From contig JACQUW010000072.1 in NCBI GenBank assembly GCA_016210115.1, positions 1 through 32,814 on the forward strand: a DNA stretch of 32,814 nucleotides. Reading direction: 5' to 3'. Positions 1-7,529 of this stretch are shown here, piece after piece; the stretch's first letter is position 1; the number at the start of each line of letters is the position of its first letter. Position numbers and translations under genes: made by a program. The notes under the pieces were generated by a model. The model was not told where the DNA came from, made no database searches, and saw only the letters and a list, made by a program, of their open reading frames with translations. Source of the DNA: Deltaproteobacteria bacterium. GTDB lineage: Bacteria > Desulfobacterota > Binatia > UBA9968.

Positions 1-761
1 GCGGCAAGACCATCGTGTTCGCTGCTGACCGAATGGTTACTGCCGGGTATATTTCCCTAGAGTTTGAACATCAGGAGAAAAAAGTAGAGACAATCAAGGA
101 TTTTTGCGTAGTTATGTCCTCTGGGGATGCTCTAGTTGCTTTCGAGTTGGTAGAGCGATTAAAAAAGGAATCCACCCCCCTGAAAACAGTCGCAGAGATA
201 GCAGACAAGCTTTATAAGTTCTTGACAGATCTATCCCTCAAACGCGCCGAACAAAAGTATCTTCTCCCACGTGGGCTTGACTGGGAATCCTATCGAGAAA
301 GAGCGGAGAAAATAAATCCCCAACTCTATATGATTCTTGATGAATATCTTAGTAATTTCACTCTAGAAACTGATTTTCTAGTTGCGGGTATTGATGAATA
401 CGGAGGTCATGTCATCACTATTGACTTTCCGGGGACAATCCAATATTTAGATAAAATCGGTTTTGGTGCTGTGGGCAGTGGAATTCCACATACCACAGTG
501 TCGCTTTGTCTGGACGGACAAACGCGGAACCGTCCCCTTCCAGAAACTATTTATGCCGTTTATGTGTCCAAGCGGAAGGCCCAATCAGCCCCCGGTGTAG
601 GTGCTGAAACGGATATGGGTGTTATTACAAGTGGGGGGATTCGATTTCTTGAACCTCAACATTTAGAGAAGTTAGGGTCATTATATGATGGCATTATGGG
701 ACAACAAACGGATGTCTCTCTGGTCAAGAAAATCTGTGAAGAAATCAATTCCAAAAAATGA
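1..761 (+). CDS. Proteasome-like Ntn-hydrolase-fold protein, 5' partial
   Basis: The reading frame is open from the first bases of the window (codon phase starting at base 3), so the true start and any catalytic N-terminal Thr/Ser/Cys lie outside. The visible part reads GKTIVFAADRM, the pattern of the first strands of 20S-proteasome beta/HslV-like proteins. A long helical middle part follows, then a strand pair (FLVAGIDEYGGHV) and a GFGAVGSG turn, both usual in this fold. I infer a bacterial proteasome-like Ntn hydrolase of unknown substrate. The DNA is clearly AT-richer than the rest of the window (several 60-base stretches are near one third GC), which suggests horizontal acquisition. A small ORF overlaps its 3' end. 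The fold call is fairly safe; peptidase activity cannot be judged without the N-terminus. Confidence 0.6.
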   Translation, partial: GKTIVFAADRMVTAGYISLEFEHQEKKVETIKDFCVVMSSGDALVAFELVERLKKESTPLKTVAEIADKLYKFLTDLSLKRAEQKYLLPRGLDWESYRERAEKINPQLYMILDEYLSNFTLETDFLVAGIDEYGGHVITIDFPGTIQYLDKIGFGAVGSGIPHTTVSLCLDGQTRNRPLPETIYAVYVSKRKAQSAPGVGAETDMGVITSGGIRFLEPQHLEKLGSLYDGIMGQQTDVSLVKKICEEINSKK

Positions 762-909
762 CCTCCGCAGTGTCGGAGCGAGAGCAAACTATAATGTGCT
801 AGTAAAGTTGGCACGTATAGAGCGGTCGCTTGCCATTGCTTCTAAGGATCTGTTGCGATTGGGGATATATAAAAAGCCTCGGAAAGAAAAGGCTATTCCC
901 CACCGGTAG
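712..909 (+). CDS. Small basic protein of unknown function
   Basis: This is a 65-residue ORF starting at ATG 712 (an in-frame ATG at 685 is also possible) and overlapping the 3' end of the Ntn-hydrolase gene by about 50 bases in another frame. The product is rich in Lys and Arg, with a central stretch that could form a helix (VLVKLARIERSLAIASKDLL). I recognise no family. Its support is the same strand, the overlap with the upstream gene suggesting translational coupling, and the lack of any other gene up to the convergent DUF4411 remnant. There is no clear ribosome site. It could be a chance ORF. Confidence 0.35.
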   Translation: MSLWSRKSVKKSIPKNDLRSVGARANYNVLVKLARIERSLAIASKDLLRLGIYKKPRKEKAIPHR

Positions 910-914
910 TTTTT

Positions 915-1256
915 TTACTTATCCCCCCACGTCACTTCTGTTCCAACGTTGAAGTTGGGAGACAGCAGAAGGCCTAAAAATCGCCGATTTTTTTGTTCAG
1001 AGCGTGAATGAAATTGGTGCCGTGCTTTGAAAGCCAAAAAAGGAGACGCCAGCGGGACGAACATCGTACTATTCGCGCGAGCCCACCTGTAAATCGTGTC
1101 GTCCTTCTGGCTGAGTTCGGAGAGCACCTCATCAGGTGCCAGTAGATCTCCTGTTTTGATCATCCCCTCGATATTTGACCAGAGAGACGAGAAAACATCG
1201 AGTGGATAGTACCGGACCCAGCCGTCGAGCAGGGCGCTTGTATCGATGACGTACAA
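915..1256 (-). pseudogene. Truncated DUF4411 (PIN-like) toxin-type protein
   Basis: The N-terminal two thirds (MYVIDTSALLDGWVRYYP, then a segment ending near MFVPL at residue 69) match the DUF4411 family, PIN-like proteins usually encoded beside an XRE/ImmA protein as a putative toxin-antitoxin pair. The acidic residue in VIDTSALL is the expected first metal ligand. After about residue 69 the sequence no longer resembles the family, and the protein ends at 113 residues where the family is usually about 160. The C-terminal acidic residues of the PIN-like site (the family's ADPF/VIA region) are missing. It starts 14 bases after the stop of the ImmA remnant, the normal gene order. I call it a pseudogene or inactivated toxin; whether the short product is made is unknown. 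Confidence 0.6.
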
Positions 1257-1270
1257 TGACGGTTCTACGA

Positions 1271-2186
1271 TTATGCGGCCGAATCCACGACATCTTGCTC
1301 AATCGTGGGTAAATGCTTGAGTTTGACGCCGAGCATCTCAGCGACATCCGAAGAATTGATAGCTTCCGTGTGGTAGGCCTCGAGCACGAGGCGAATAAAT
1401 GCGCGACCGAGGTCTCGAACCTTGAGAACGTGAAAAGGTGCGAAACCTCCCTCAGCTCGCCGTAATTCCCGCTGGTATGCCTCAAGAAGTTCTTCCCGCT
1501 TCTGCCTGTAAAAGGACTGCGTTATCCGACCGAGAGTCAGTAGACGACGCAGTACTACCTCTTGGCTAACTGAGTATTTGTCGGCCAGATTGCGGATCTC
1601 CGAGTCGTCCCACGGCGCGCGCACTCCCTTCCGAGCCACAAGCGGATCGCCAAGGAACTCTTGCGTTGGCAACAGGAAAGTCCCCGCTACTTGATTGCAG
1701 AAAATTTCCGTCCTTTCTTCCTGGTTCTGCGCATGTGCTGTGGTATGAAGATCGCAGAGACCTCCTCGATTGGTCAGAACGTGAGCAAATTCGTGAATCA
1801 GAGTAAAAACACGGCCACGTGGCGAGTCCTTTGCATTAACGACTATAACCGGGAATAGCTCCACGCTGATTGAGAAACCACGCATCTCGTCAAGGGATAC
1901 AGCGCCAGTTTGGAATACAAGGATACCAACCCGCTCCAGTGCGGCAATCCAGCCCTGGAGAGTTTCGTAGCGGTTGCGCCAGGCGCATTGTTGTTGCAGG
2001 CTGATACCAAGAATTTGGCGGGCCTCTCGAGCGAACTGGTCCGAATCATGGAGGTTTGAATGCACGGCTCGCAAACGGGGAGAGTCAATTCCTAACGCAC
2101 TTGCCATCGTTGACCGGGAAATTGAGGCTCTCTCGAGCCCACTGCAGTATAGCAGGCTTGACCAGTGCTTTTATTTGTTTAGCCAT
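1271..2186 (-). pseudogene. XRE/ImmA-IrrE metalloprotease-type antitoxin with deleted HTH region
   Basis: The main open frame (start 2107, 278 residues) holds an ImmA/IrrE (DUF955) zinc-peptidase domain with HEFAH in the context TLIHEFAHVLTNRGG, followed by the family's GTFLLPTQEF and a winged-helix-like C-terminus. Full-length relatives begin with an XRE helix-turn-helix domain. Here an ATG at 2186 opens a short frame reading MAKQIKALVKPAILQWARES, the typical first residues of the family, but it is one base out of phase with the rest and stops after 33 codons. About 80-90 residues of HTH and linker are absent between the two parts. So the gene has an internal deletion plus frameshift. A 278-residue product from ATG 2107 would keep the peptidase domain but lack DNA binding. 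It precedes the damaged DUF4411 gene. Confidence 0.65.
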
Positions 2187-2290
2187 CGAGCTATCCAGGC
2201 TCTTATTGTAAGGCAAACCGTGCAGGAAAAATAGAGTAAATTCAGGTCGTGTTCGGCCGTCAAGGATCTACAGGAATAAAGCGGTCGCCC

Positions 2291-2692
2291 TCAGAGTGTG
2301 CGATTGGAACTTACCCTGCTCGAAGGGCAGAGGTCGTTCACCATGCACTCTTCACTTTTGGGCTTTTGAGCCTGGCAAATCCTACGGCCGTGAATAATCA
2401 GACGATGAGAAAATCCCAGCCATTCTTCAGCCGGCAAGAGCCGCCGCAGCTCATTTTCAATTTTGTTGGGGTCTTCGTTCTTGGTAAGCCCGAGCCGCCG
2501 GGAAAGCCGCCTGCAGTGGGTGTCCACCACGATCGCCGGGACATCAAAGGCATAGCCCAAAATCACATTGGCCGTCTTTCGTCCGACGCCGGGTAATCGC
2601 GTCAGCTCTTCCATTGTTGACGGCACCTTTCCTCCGTGCCGTTCCACCGGCTCTTGAGCGCCGCTTTTTAACGACGGGGCCTTCGTTCGAAT
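2291..2692 (-). pseudogene. 3' fragment of nth (endonuclease III), isolated second copy
   Basis: An open frame of 118 codons matches residues 111 to about 224 of the intact endonuclease III at 3823-4527, with only about six amino-acid differences by eye. It keeps the helix-hairpin-helix LPGVGRKTANVILG and the catalytic Asp context VDTHCRRL. It lacks the whole N-terminal half. In the [4Fe-4S] motif the second cysteine is serine (CQAQKPKSEEC), so the cluster could not form normally. The frame would have to start at a GTG where the intact gene has an internal ATG. Weaker homology continues upstream to about 2692 and then ends. The fragment is not expected to be an active glycosylase. Confidence 0.85.
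2307..2692 (-). repeat. Direct repeat of nth 3' half, copy 1
   Basis: This copy aligns without gaps to 3857-4242 at a constant offset of 1550 bases. I count about 29 differences over roughly 330 bases (near 90% identity) up to base 2645, then weaker similarity to about 2692. Both copies have the same orientation. Confidence 0.85.
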
Positions 2693-2891
2693 CCAAGTGG
2701 CGGTTTGAAGATCTCCGCACCTTCCACTTTGAGATCGATCCTTCGCGACCCCCGGAATCTCAGAGGAGGTTCTGAAGGCTCTATGAATGTGCAGTTTCTA
2801 AGACGCTTCCTAATTTATCGCCATATTTTTTGAAGGCTCAGAGTCTAGGTGTGGCCATCGGCTACGACTCAGGCGGTCGGGAGTGTTTTCT

Positions 2892-3359
2892 TCACGCCGC
2901 TCGTCTGACGACGCTCCACTCAACGGTGAGTCCCAAAACGGAAAGCAGTCGGAGCATTTCATCCAGAGACTTGCGATAGTTCGATGGGTCAAGCAGCCGG
3001 TAAAGCTGGCTGGGCGATGTCTTTAATCGACGAATGACCTCCTGCTTGCTTAAGCCCGATGCTTTCAGCGCCTTACGAGCCTCCAGCGTTAATTTATGGA
3101 GGGTTATCCTTCTCAAGAATTCTGGATCTTTGGCGTAGTCCAGAAAGGCATCCAGATGGAGCGAGTCTTCCTGGCCTGAAGAAAGCCTGTAGGTGATGGC
3201 TCTCCTCCCCAACTCGGGATCAACGTAGATTTCAGCGATCTTATTTCGAGCGGTCGGCTTCACTCTAAGCTTTGCAAAGGGAAGGCCAAGAATTCCTTTG
3301 TGTGTCTCAATTTCAATAGCGTTTCTCCTTTTGTTTATCCTGACACCCCTGATCTTCAT
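2892..3359 (-). CDS. Putative antitoxin/regulator with C-terminal HTH, partner of DUF4160
   Basis: This 155-residue protein starts at ATG 3359, overlapping the stop of the DUF4160 gene by four bases (ATGA), so the two are translationally coupled. Residues 1-75 look like a small beta-rich domain of the DUF2442 kind. Residues 95-145 (KALKASGLSKQEVIRRL, then a second helix with SPSQLYRLLD) read as an XRE-like helix-turn-helix. DUF2442 proteins are commonly encoded beside DUF4160 proteins in putative toxin-antitoxin modules. I infer an antitoxin that represses its own promoter, with the palindrome at 3592-3611 as its possible site. The HTH is more certain than the N-terminal family assignment. 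Confidence 0.6.
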   Translation of the reverse strand: MKIRGVRINKRRNAIEIETHKGILGLPFAKLRVKPTARNKIAEIYVDPELGRRAITYRLSSGQEDSLHLDAFLDYAKDPEFLRRITLHKLTLEARKALKASGLSKQEVIRRLKTSPSQLYRLLDPSNYRKSLDEMLRLLSVLGLTVEWSVVRRAA

Positions 3360-3550
3360 AACTGTCCCTCGCTAAACAGCTCAGCAATGAGCTTCTTGAT
3401 TTTCTTAGTTGCTTTCCCTTCGATTTCCGCCTGGCCTTCCAGGTTCCACTTGAGCACCTCTTTGCCGTCCTTGAAAACGTGGACATGCCTGGGAGCATGA
3501 TCTCCTGCCCAAGTGATGAAGACATACCCGCCGCGCCTTATCTTGCCCAC
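3356..3550 (-). CDS. DUF4160 family protein (putative toxin)
   Basis: This 64-residue protein begins at GTG 3550, directly after an in-frame TGA, with an AGGGAG ribosome site about nine bases upstream. The N-terminus reads GGYVFITWAGDHAPRHVHVF, the DUF4160 pattern of an aromatic strand followed by an acidic-His-x-Pro-x-His-x-His motif, then a lysine-rich C-terminal helix. DUF4160 proteins are usually found with DUF2442 or HTH proteins and are suspected toxins; no activity is established that I know of. It is the first gene of a two-gene operon with the HTH protein, and the module lies between the two copies of the nth 3' half. Confidence 0.6.
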   Translation of the reverse strand: MGKIRRGGYVFITWAGDHAPRHVHVFKDGKEVLKWNLEGQAEIEGKATKKIKKLIAELFSEGQL

Positions 3551-3591
3551 TCAGGCTTATCTCCCTGCACCACCCGTTAGCTCGACGAAGA

Positions 3592-3611
3592 TATTACCAC
3601 ACAAGGTAATA
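3592..3611. promoter_or_regulatory. Palindrome upstream of the DUF4160/HTH operon
   Basis: A perfect inverted repeat TATTACC-N6-GGTAATA lies 42 bases before the DUF4160 start codon. Its size and position suit an autoregulatory operator for the HTH protein. Binding is inferred, not shown. Confidence 0.45.
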
Positions 3612-3822
3612 CCTCACAACCTCCACGGTTCCTCCCCTGCCATCGCCTGTCTGTCTCTTAGCCGATGAAATCGAGAAATGTGAAGATATCCACGCCGAAC
3701 CCGATAAAAATGTTGTTGTTTGTCCTGAAAAGGAGTCGTGGGGTCAAACCTTGTACTAAGTAATGTCGGAGACCGGTAGCGGGTGAGTTTTCTTTTTCCT
3801 CTTCTAATCGCGATCCTTTCCG
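3612..3822. other. Intergenic remnant before the DUF4160 module
   Basis: This stretch lies between the end of nth and the DUF4160 promoter. I see no convincing gene. The sequence around 3725-3760 (gagtcgtggggtcaaacctt) resembles the GGGGTCA-type tracts often found beside REP/Y1 transposase remnants, but no transposase frame is readable. Confidence 0.25.
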
Positions 3823-4527
3823 TCACGAACGCGGGTCTTGTGTAGCCGCCTCGGTTGAACTTACCCGGCTCGAAGGGCAGAGGTCGTTCACCACGCACTC
3901 TTCACATTTGGGCTTTTGAGCCTGGCAAATCCGCCGGCCGTGAATAATTAGACGATGAGAAAATCCCAGCCATTCTTCAGCCGGCAAGAGGCGCCGCAGC
4001 TCATTTTCAATTTTGTTGGGATCTTCATTCTTGGCGATCCCGAGCCGCCGGGAAAGCCGCCTGCAGTGAGTGTCGACCACGATCGCCGGGACACCAAAGG
4101 CATAGCCCAAAATCACGTTGGCCGTCTTTCTTCCTACACCCGGCAACCGCGTCAACTCATCCATGGTCGACGGTACTTTGCCTCCGTGCCGTTCCATGAG
4201 CTGTTTGGCGCAATGTTTCAACGACCGCCCCTTCGCTCGAAAAAGTCCGAGCGGCCGGATGATCCTTTCGAGCTCTTCGACGGGCGCGGCGGCAATTTTC
4301 GCCGCCGTGGGAAAGCGCTGAAAAAGCTCCGGGGTCACTGCGTTCACCCTATTATCGGTGCATTGGGCCGAAAGAATCGTGGCGACGAGAAGCTCGAATA
4401 TATTGCGGTGGCGCAGCGGAACGCGGATGTCCGGATAGGCGTGGGCAAGCCGGGAGGCTATGGCGCGCGTTCTCCGGCCTTTCTCATTCAAATTTTCCCT
4501 TCTCATTACAGCCCAGGCAGCCAGCAT
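3823..4527 (-). CDS. nth: Endonuclease III (DNA glycosylase/AP lyase)
   Basis: The product removes oxidised pyrimidines from DNA and cleaves the abasic site in base-excision repair. The 234-residue protein has the helix-hairpin-helix LPGVGRKTANVILG with catalytic Lys134, the catalytic Asp152 in VDTHCRRL, and a complete C-terminal [4Fe-4S] motif Cys-X6-Cys-X2-Cys-X5-Cys (C201, C208, C211, C217). Length is close to the usual 210-230 residues; a start at the second ATG (residue 8) is also possible. The last ten residues after CPSSRVSS are not shared with the second copy at 2291-2692, and the repeated segment ends there. The gene appears intact. Confidence 0.93.
   Translation of the reverse strand: MLAAWAVMRRENLNEKGRRTRAIASRLAHAYPDIRVPLRHRNIFELLVATILSAQCTDNRVNAVTPELFQRFPTAAKIAAAPVEELERIIRPLGLFRAKGRSLKHCAKQLMERHGGKVPSTMDELTRLPGVGRKTANVILGYAFGVPAIVVDTHCRRLSRRLGIAKNEDPNKIENELRRLLPAEEWLGFSHRLIIHGRRICQAQKPKCEECVVNDLCPSSRVSSTEAATQDPRS
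3857..4242 (-). repeat. Direct repeat of nth 3' half, copy 2 (inside intact nth)
   Basis: This is the partner of the repeat at 2307-2692. Most nucleotide differences between the copies are synonymous in the nth frame, so they diverged mainly while both were under selection as nth sequence. Confidence 0.85.
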
Positions 4528-4557
4528 GTTGCGGGGCGTTTAAAACAAATCCCTGAT

Positions 4558-6291
4558 TCACTTCGTCTCATAGACAACTTTCCCGGCCACCATCGTTACA
4601 AGAACTTTGATCTCTTTAATTTCGTTCGCGGGCACGGACAGTAGGTCTCGGTCCAAGACCACGAGATCGGCGAGTTTGCCGGCCTCGATCGATCCTTTCT
4701 TTTTTTCCTCGAACGTGACGTAGCTGCCATTGATCGTGCTGGCGATCAGCGCCTCTTTCGGCGTAATTTTCTGGTTCAGACCAAGCTGAGTGCCGTCGAT
4801 GAGAGAACGCGTCGAGGCCATGTAGATCCACAGCAGAGGATCCGGGGCTCCGACCTCGGCGTCTGAGCCCAGCGCAATCCTGACACCGTGATCCAACCAC
4901 TCGCGCAGCGGGTTCAGAGTCTCACTGAATTCCTTGCCGTAATATCCTACCACCGTGCTGGTCATCTTGACCGGATCGGTTACGACCGTCGCGCCGAGTC
5001 TTTTGATTTGTTCGTAATTGATCTTCGATGGCGCCTGTGCATGGATCAGGTTCCAACGCAACCCTCCGATGGGAATCTGACGATTCACCTCTTCCCAGCC
5101 GTTCAGCGTGAGGTCAACAGCCGCGCCGCCGGACGCGTGAATATTCATCCGGAAGTTGTACTTCGCGCAGAGCAGTGACACTTCGGTAAATTTTTCCTGC
5201 GTAACCTTCTGGTCGCCGAAGCTCCGCTTACCCGCGGCTCCCACGTATTGGAAGCGCTGGAAAGCGCTCCCCGATCCCGTGCCTCCGTCGATGCCAAACT
5301 CTCCGGCCCCTTCGATTCTGAGCAACTCGTCGCCAACCCCGCGCCGAGAGGCGATTGTGGCCTCATAGCTTTTGAGCCAAGTTTCGATCTCTTTTGTCGG
5401 CAACCCGAGGTCTGGGGCTTTCAGGCTTGCCGAAACCCGCAGCGTAAGCTGGCCTTTCTCGCGCAACTCCATGAGCGCGCGCAAACCATCTTCAGAGACT
5501 CCTTCGGCCTTGACGCTCGTGATGCCCTTCGAATGGTAGTGCCGCACGGCTTTTTGAACTGCCGAGAGCATGTCCTGGTAAGTCGGCTTCGGCGCAATCT
5601 TTGATATGAGCCGGATCGCTCTCTCAGTCAGCACTCCGGTGGGCTCACCGGTCTTCGGATCTCTCCCGATCGTTCCGCCGGAGGGATCGGCCGTATTCTT
5701 ATCGATGCCGGCCAGCTTGAGGAGGTAACTATTAACGATCGAGACGTGAGGCGCGTAGAGCCAGACCGGATTGTCGGGAGAAACGGAATCGAGCTCCCAG
5801 CGGTTTGGATTGCGCCTCTCCTTCAGAATAGCAGGGAGCTTCTCGGGTCCCGGCGCGCCTCCCGCCCGTCCCGAGATCACCCATTCGCCCGGTTTTTTCT
5901 TTCCAACCTCATCCGCGACAACTTTCACCACATCAGCGATCGACCGGCTGCCGGCGAAGTGGATTCGCGACCATCCTATTGAGTCGATATGATTATGGGC
6001 ATCGACAAATCCGGGAACCACCGTTTTCCCCCGCAGATCTATCCGTCTCGTGGCTGGACGGGCCAAAGCGAGTACCTCTTGGTTCTTCCCCGCGGCAAGA
6101 AAGCGGTCACCTGTGATCGCGACTGCCTGCGCAACCGTGAAGCGGGAATCCACCGTCATGACCTTGCCGTTGTAGAGAATAACGTCAGCCGTAACCCTGC
6201 CGGTTACCGGCGCGGACGCCGCGAATGATGGCGCCGCGAGCATCCATGACATGAGGCTGATCAAAACTAATTTGCTCCACCGCGATCCCAT
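4558..6291 (-). CDS. Secreted YtcJ-like amidohydrolase
   Basis: This is a 577-residue metal-dependent hydrolase of the amidohydrolase superfamily, closest in style to YtcJ-type enzymes; the substrate is unknown. A signal peptide (residues 1-25, ending AAPSFAAS) suggests export. The N-terminal strand unit VILYNGKVMTVDS and the metal motif PGFVDAHNHID (His99, His101) are clear. Later come NIHASGG and LIHAQ histidines and the LGSDAEVG aspartate near the C-terminus, then GSIEAGKLADLVVLD, which closes the superfamily's small beta domain. The start is supported by AAGGAG eight bases upstream. It lies downstream of the MBL-fold and decarboxylase-like genes after a gap of 288 bases, so it may have its own promoter. 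Family call is high confidence, substrate none. Confidence 0.85.
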   Translation of the reverse strand: MGSRWSKLVLISLMSWMLAAPSFAASAPVTGRVTADVILYNGKVMTVDSRFTVAQAVAITGDRFLAAGKNQEVLALARPATRRIDLRGKTVVPGFVDAHNHIDSIGWSRIHFAGSRSIADVVKVVADEVGKKKPGEWVISGRAGGAPGPEKLPAILKERRNPNRWELDSVSPDNPVWLYAPHVSIVNSYLLKLAGIDKNTADPSGGTIGRDPKTGEPTGVLTERAIRLISKIAPKPTYQDMLSAVQKAVRHYHSKGITSVKAEGVSEDGLRALMELREKGQLTLRVSASLKAPDLGLPTKEIETWLKSYEATIASRRGVGDELLRIEGAGEFGIDGGTGSGSAFQRFQYVGAAGKRSFGDQKVTQEKFTEVSLLCAKYNFRMNIHASGGAAVDLTLNGWEEVNRQIPIGGLRWNLIHAQAPSKINYEQIKRLGATVVTDPVKMTSTVVGYYGKEFSETLNPLREWLDHGVRIALGSDAEVGAPDPLLWIYMASTRSLIDGTQLGLNQKITPKEALIASTINGSYVTFEEKKKGSIEAGKLADLVVLDRDLLSVPANEIKEIKVLVTMVAGKVVYETK

Positions 6292-6579
6292 AGCTTTTCT
6301 CCTTCTTTAATAGAACAACAAGGCTGTGCGGAGATCCTCAAGAGTCCAAGAATCTGGTCCAAGGCCCGTCACATCCACGTTCCGGTCATGGAGTTTCCGT
6401 AAAGTGTTTTAGGTTGGGTTACTCGATCCGATCGCATCTCAGGATTTTACGTCATAGCCGGGTGGATTTTCCCAGGCGAGTTGTTTTGTTGGCGACTGGG
6501 AGAGCTGAATAGACCAGCCACGGGCGCAAGAGAGGACTCATCGTTTCAGGGCGATGTCCTGCTCCTCCGGCCGTTTGGG
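6292..6579. other. Intergenic region between MBL-fold and amidohydrolase genes
   Basis: I find no credible gene here. It contains the 5' untranslated region and ribosome site of the amidohydrolase gene (AAGGAG next to the start at 6291). No strong hairpin or promoter stood out. Confidence 0.4.
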
Positions 6580-7509
6580 TCACGGTTTTGGTCGGAGCAC
6601 CTTTCGCCCCAGGTAGGTTTCCCGGGCTCGCCTTATCTCGTCTTGACTGATGGGAGCTAGCGGTTTCCCCTGAAACTCGAGGTAAAAACGCATGACATTG
6701 CCAATGACCCGTTCCGTCGCGTTAGGCCACTCGTCGAACCGACCCATATTGATGTCCACGCTTGCCTCGACTGCGTTCATTCCCGCATCGAAGCGCTTCT
6801 TCGCTTCTTTTCTCAGCGCTTCGACGTATTCGCGCATCTCTGCGATCTCCTTCTTTGCGCCCAGCGGTCCGTGACCCGGGACTATCGTTTCGACGTCAAG
6901 ATCAGCGATCCAATCGAGCACCCGCAGCAAACCGCTGCCGTGTCCCTGCCAGAAATGAGGCGCCACGTAGTGAAAGGCAACGTCGCCAGCGAACAGCACT
7001 TTGTACCGGGGCAGGTAGACCAGGATATCGCCTTGAGTATGAGCGGGGCCTTGGTAGAGAAGCTGAACCTCGATGTCGCCGTAGCGGTAAGTCATCTTGT
7101 CCGTGAAGGTCGTCGTAGGCGGGGTCAGCTTCAGCCCTTCGACGCCCTCCTGCCAGTCGGGCCGTGTCGGATATGGCATTCCAGCCTCAATGACTGCTTC
7201 CCGACACTTCTCGTGCGCCACGATCTCAATCGGGAGGAAGAAGCAGTTGCCGCGCGTATGGTCGTAGTGGTGATGCGTGTTGACCAGATGCCGGAAAGGT
7301 TTAGGGTTGACCTTTTTCATCGCGGCGATGAAGGCTTTCGTGAGAACAGGTGCTGTCAGAGCGTCTATCACCATGGAGTAATCATCACCGATGATAAGGC
7401 CAGCGTTGCTGACGCTGGCGTTGTCGATGCCCGGGCCGCCACCCTGGATGTAAGCGAACACATTGGGGGCTACTTCTTTGAGTTCCGTTTCCCAACTCGG
7501 CACCGGCAT
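6580..7509 (-). CDS. MBL-fold metallo-hydrolase
   Basis: This is a 309-residue metallo-beta-lactamase-fold hydrolase, probably cytoplasmic as there is no signal peptide. The metal site is complete: HxHxDH as THHHYDHT (His79, His81, Asp83, His84), His157 in GPAHTQGD, Asp176 in FAGD and His213 in VPGHG. This is a two-metal arrangement of the kind seen in cyclase-like or glyoxalase-like members. It starts 20 bases after the stop of the acetoacetate-decarboxylase-family gene, with AGGAAGGG upstream, so the two are probably one operon. A joint role in breakdown of a carbonyl or lactone compound is plausible, but the substrate cannot be read from the sequence. Confidence 0.85.
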   Translation of the reverse strand: MPVPSWETELKEVAPNVFAYIQGGGPGIDNASVSNAGLIIGDDYSMVIDALTAPVLTKAFIAAMKKVNPKPFRHLVNTHHHYDHTRGNCFFLPIEIVAHEKCREAVIEAGMPYPTRPDWQEGVEGLKLTPPTTTFTDKMTYRYGDIEVQLLYQGPAHTQGDILVYLPRYKVLFAGDVAFHYVAPHFWQGHGSGLLRVLDWIADLDVETIVPGHGPLGAKKEIAEMREYVEALRKEAKKRFDAGMNAVEASVDINMGRFDEWPNATERVIGNVMRFYLEFQGKPLAPISQDEIRRARETYLGRKVLRPKP

Positions 7510-7529
7510 GTTGTTTTCCCTTCCTGCGG

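Noticed and set aside
976-992. Inverted repeat AAAAATC-GCC-GATTTTT as a terminator
   Set aside because: The stem is almost all A-T and lies inside the DUF4411 remnant; I could not justify calling it functional.
2675-2700. tRNA T-loop-like TTCGAATCC
   Set aside because: The flanking bases do not form a T stem, and no acceptor or anticodon arm follows; it falls at the end of the nth-like homology.
3955-4644. Long plus-strand ORF (229 codons) across nth
   Set aside because: It is the reverse-strand shadow of nth and the amidohydrolase 3' end; the nth frame has full family motifs.
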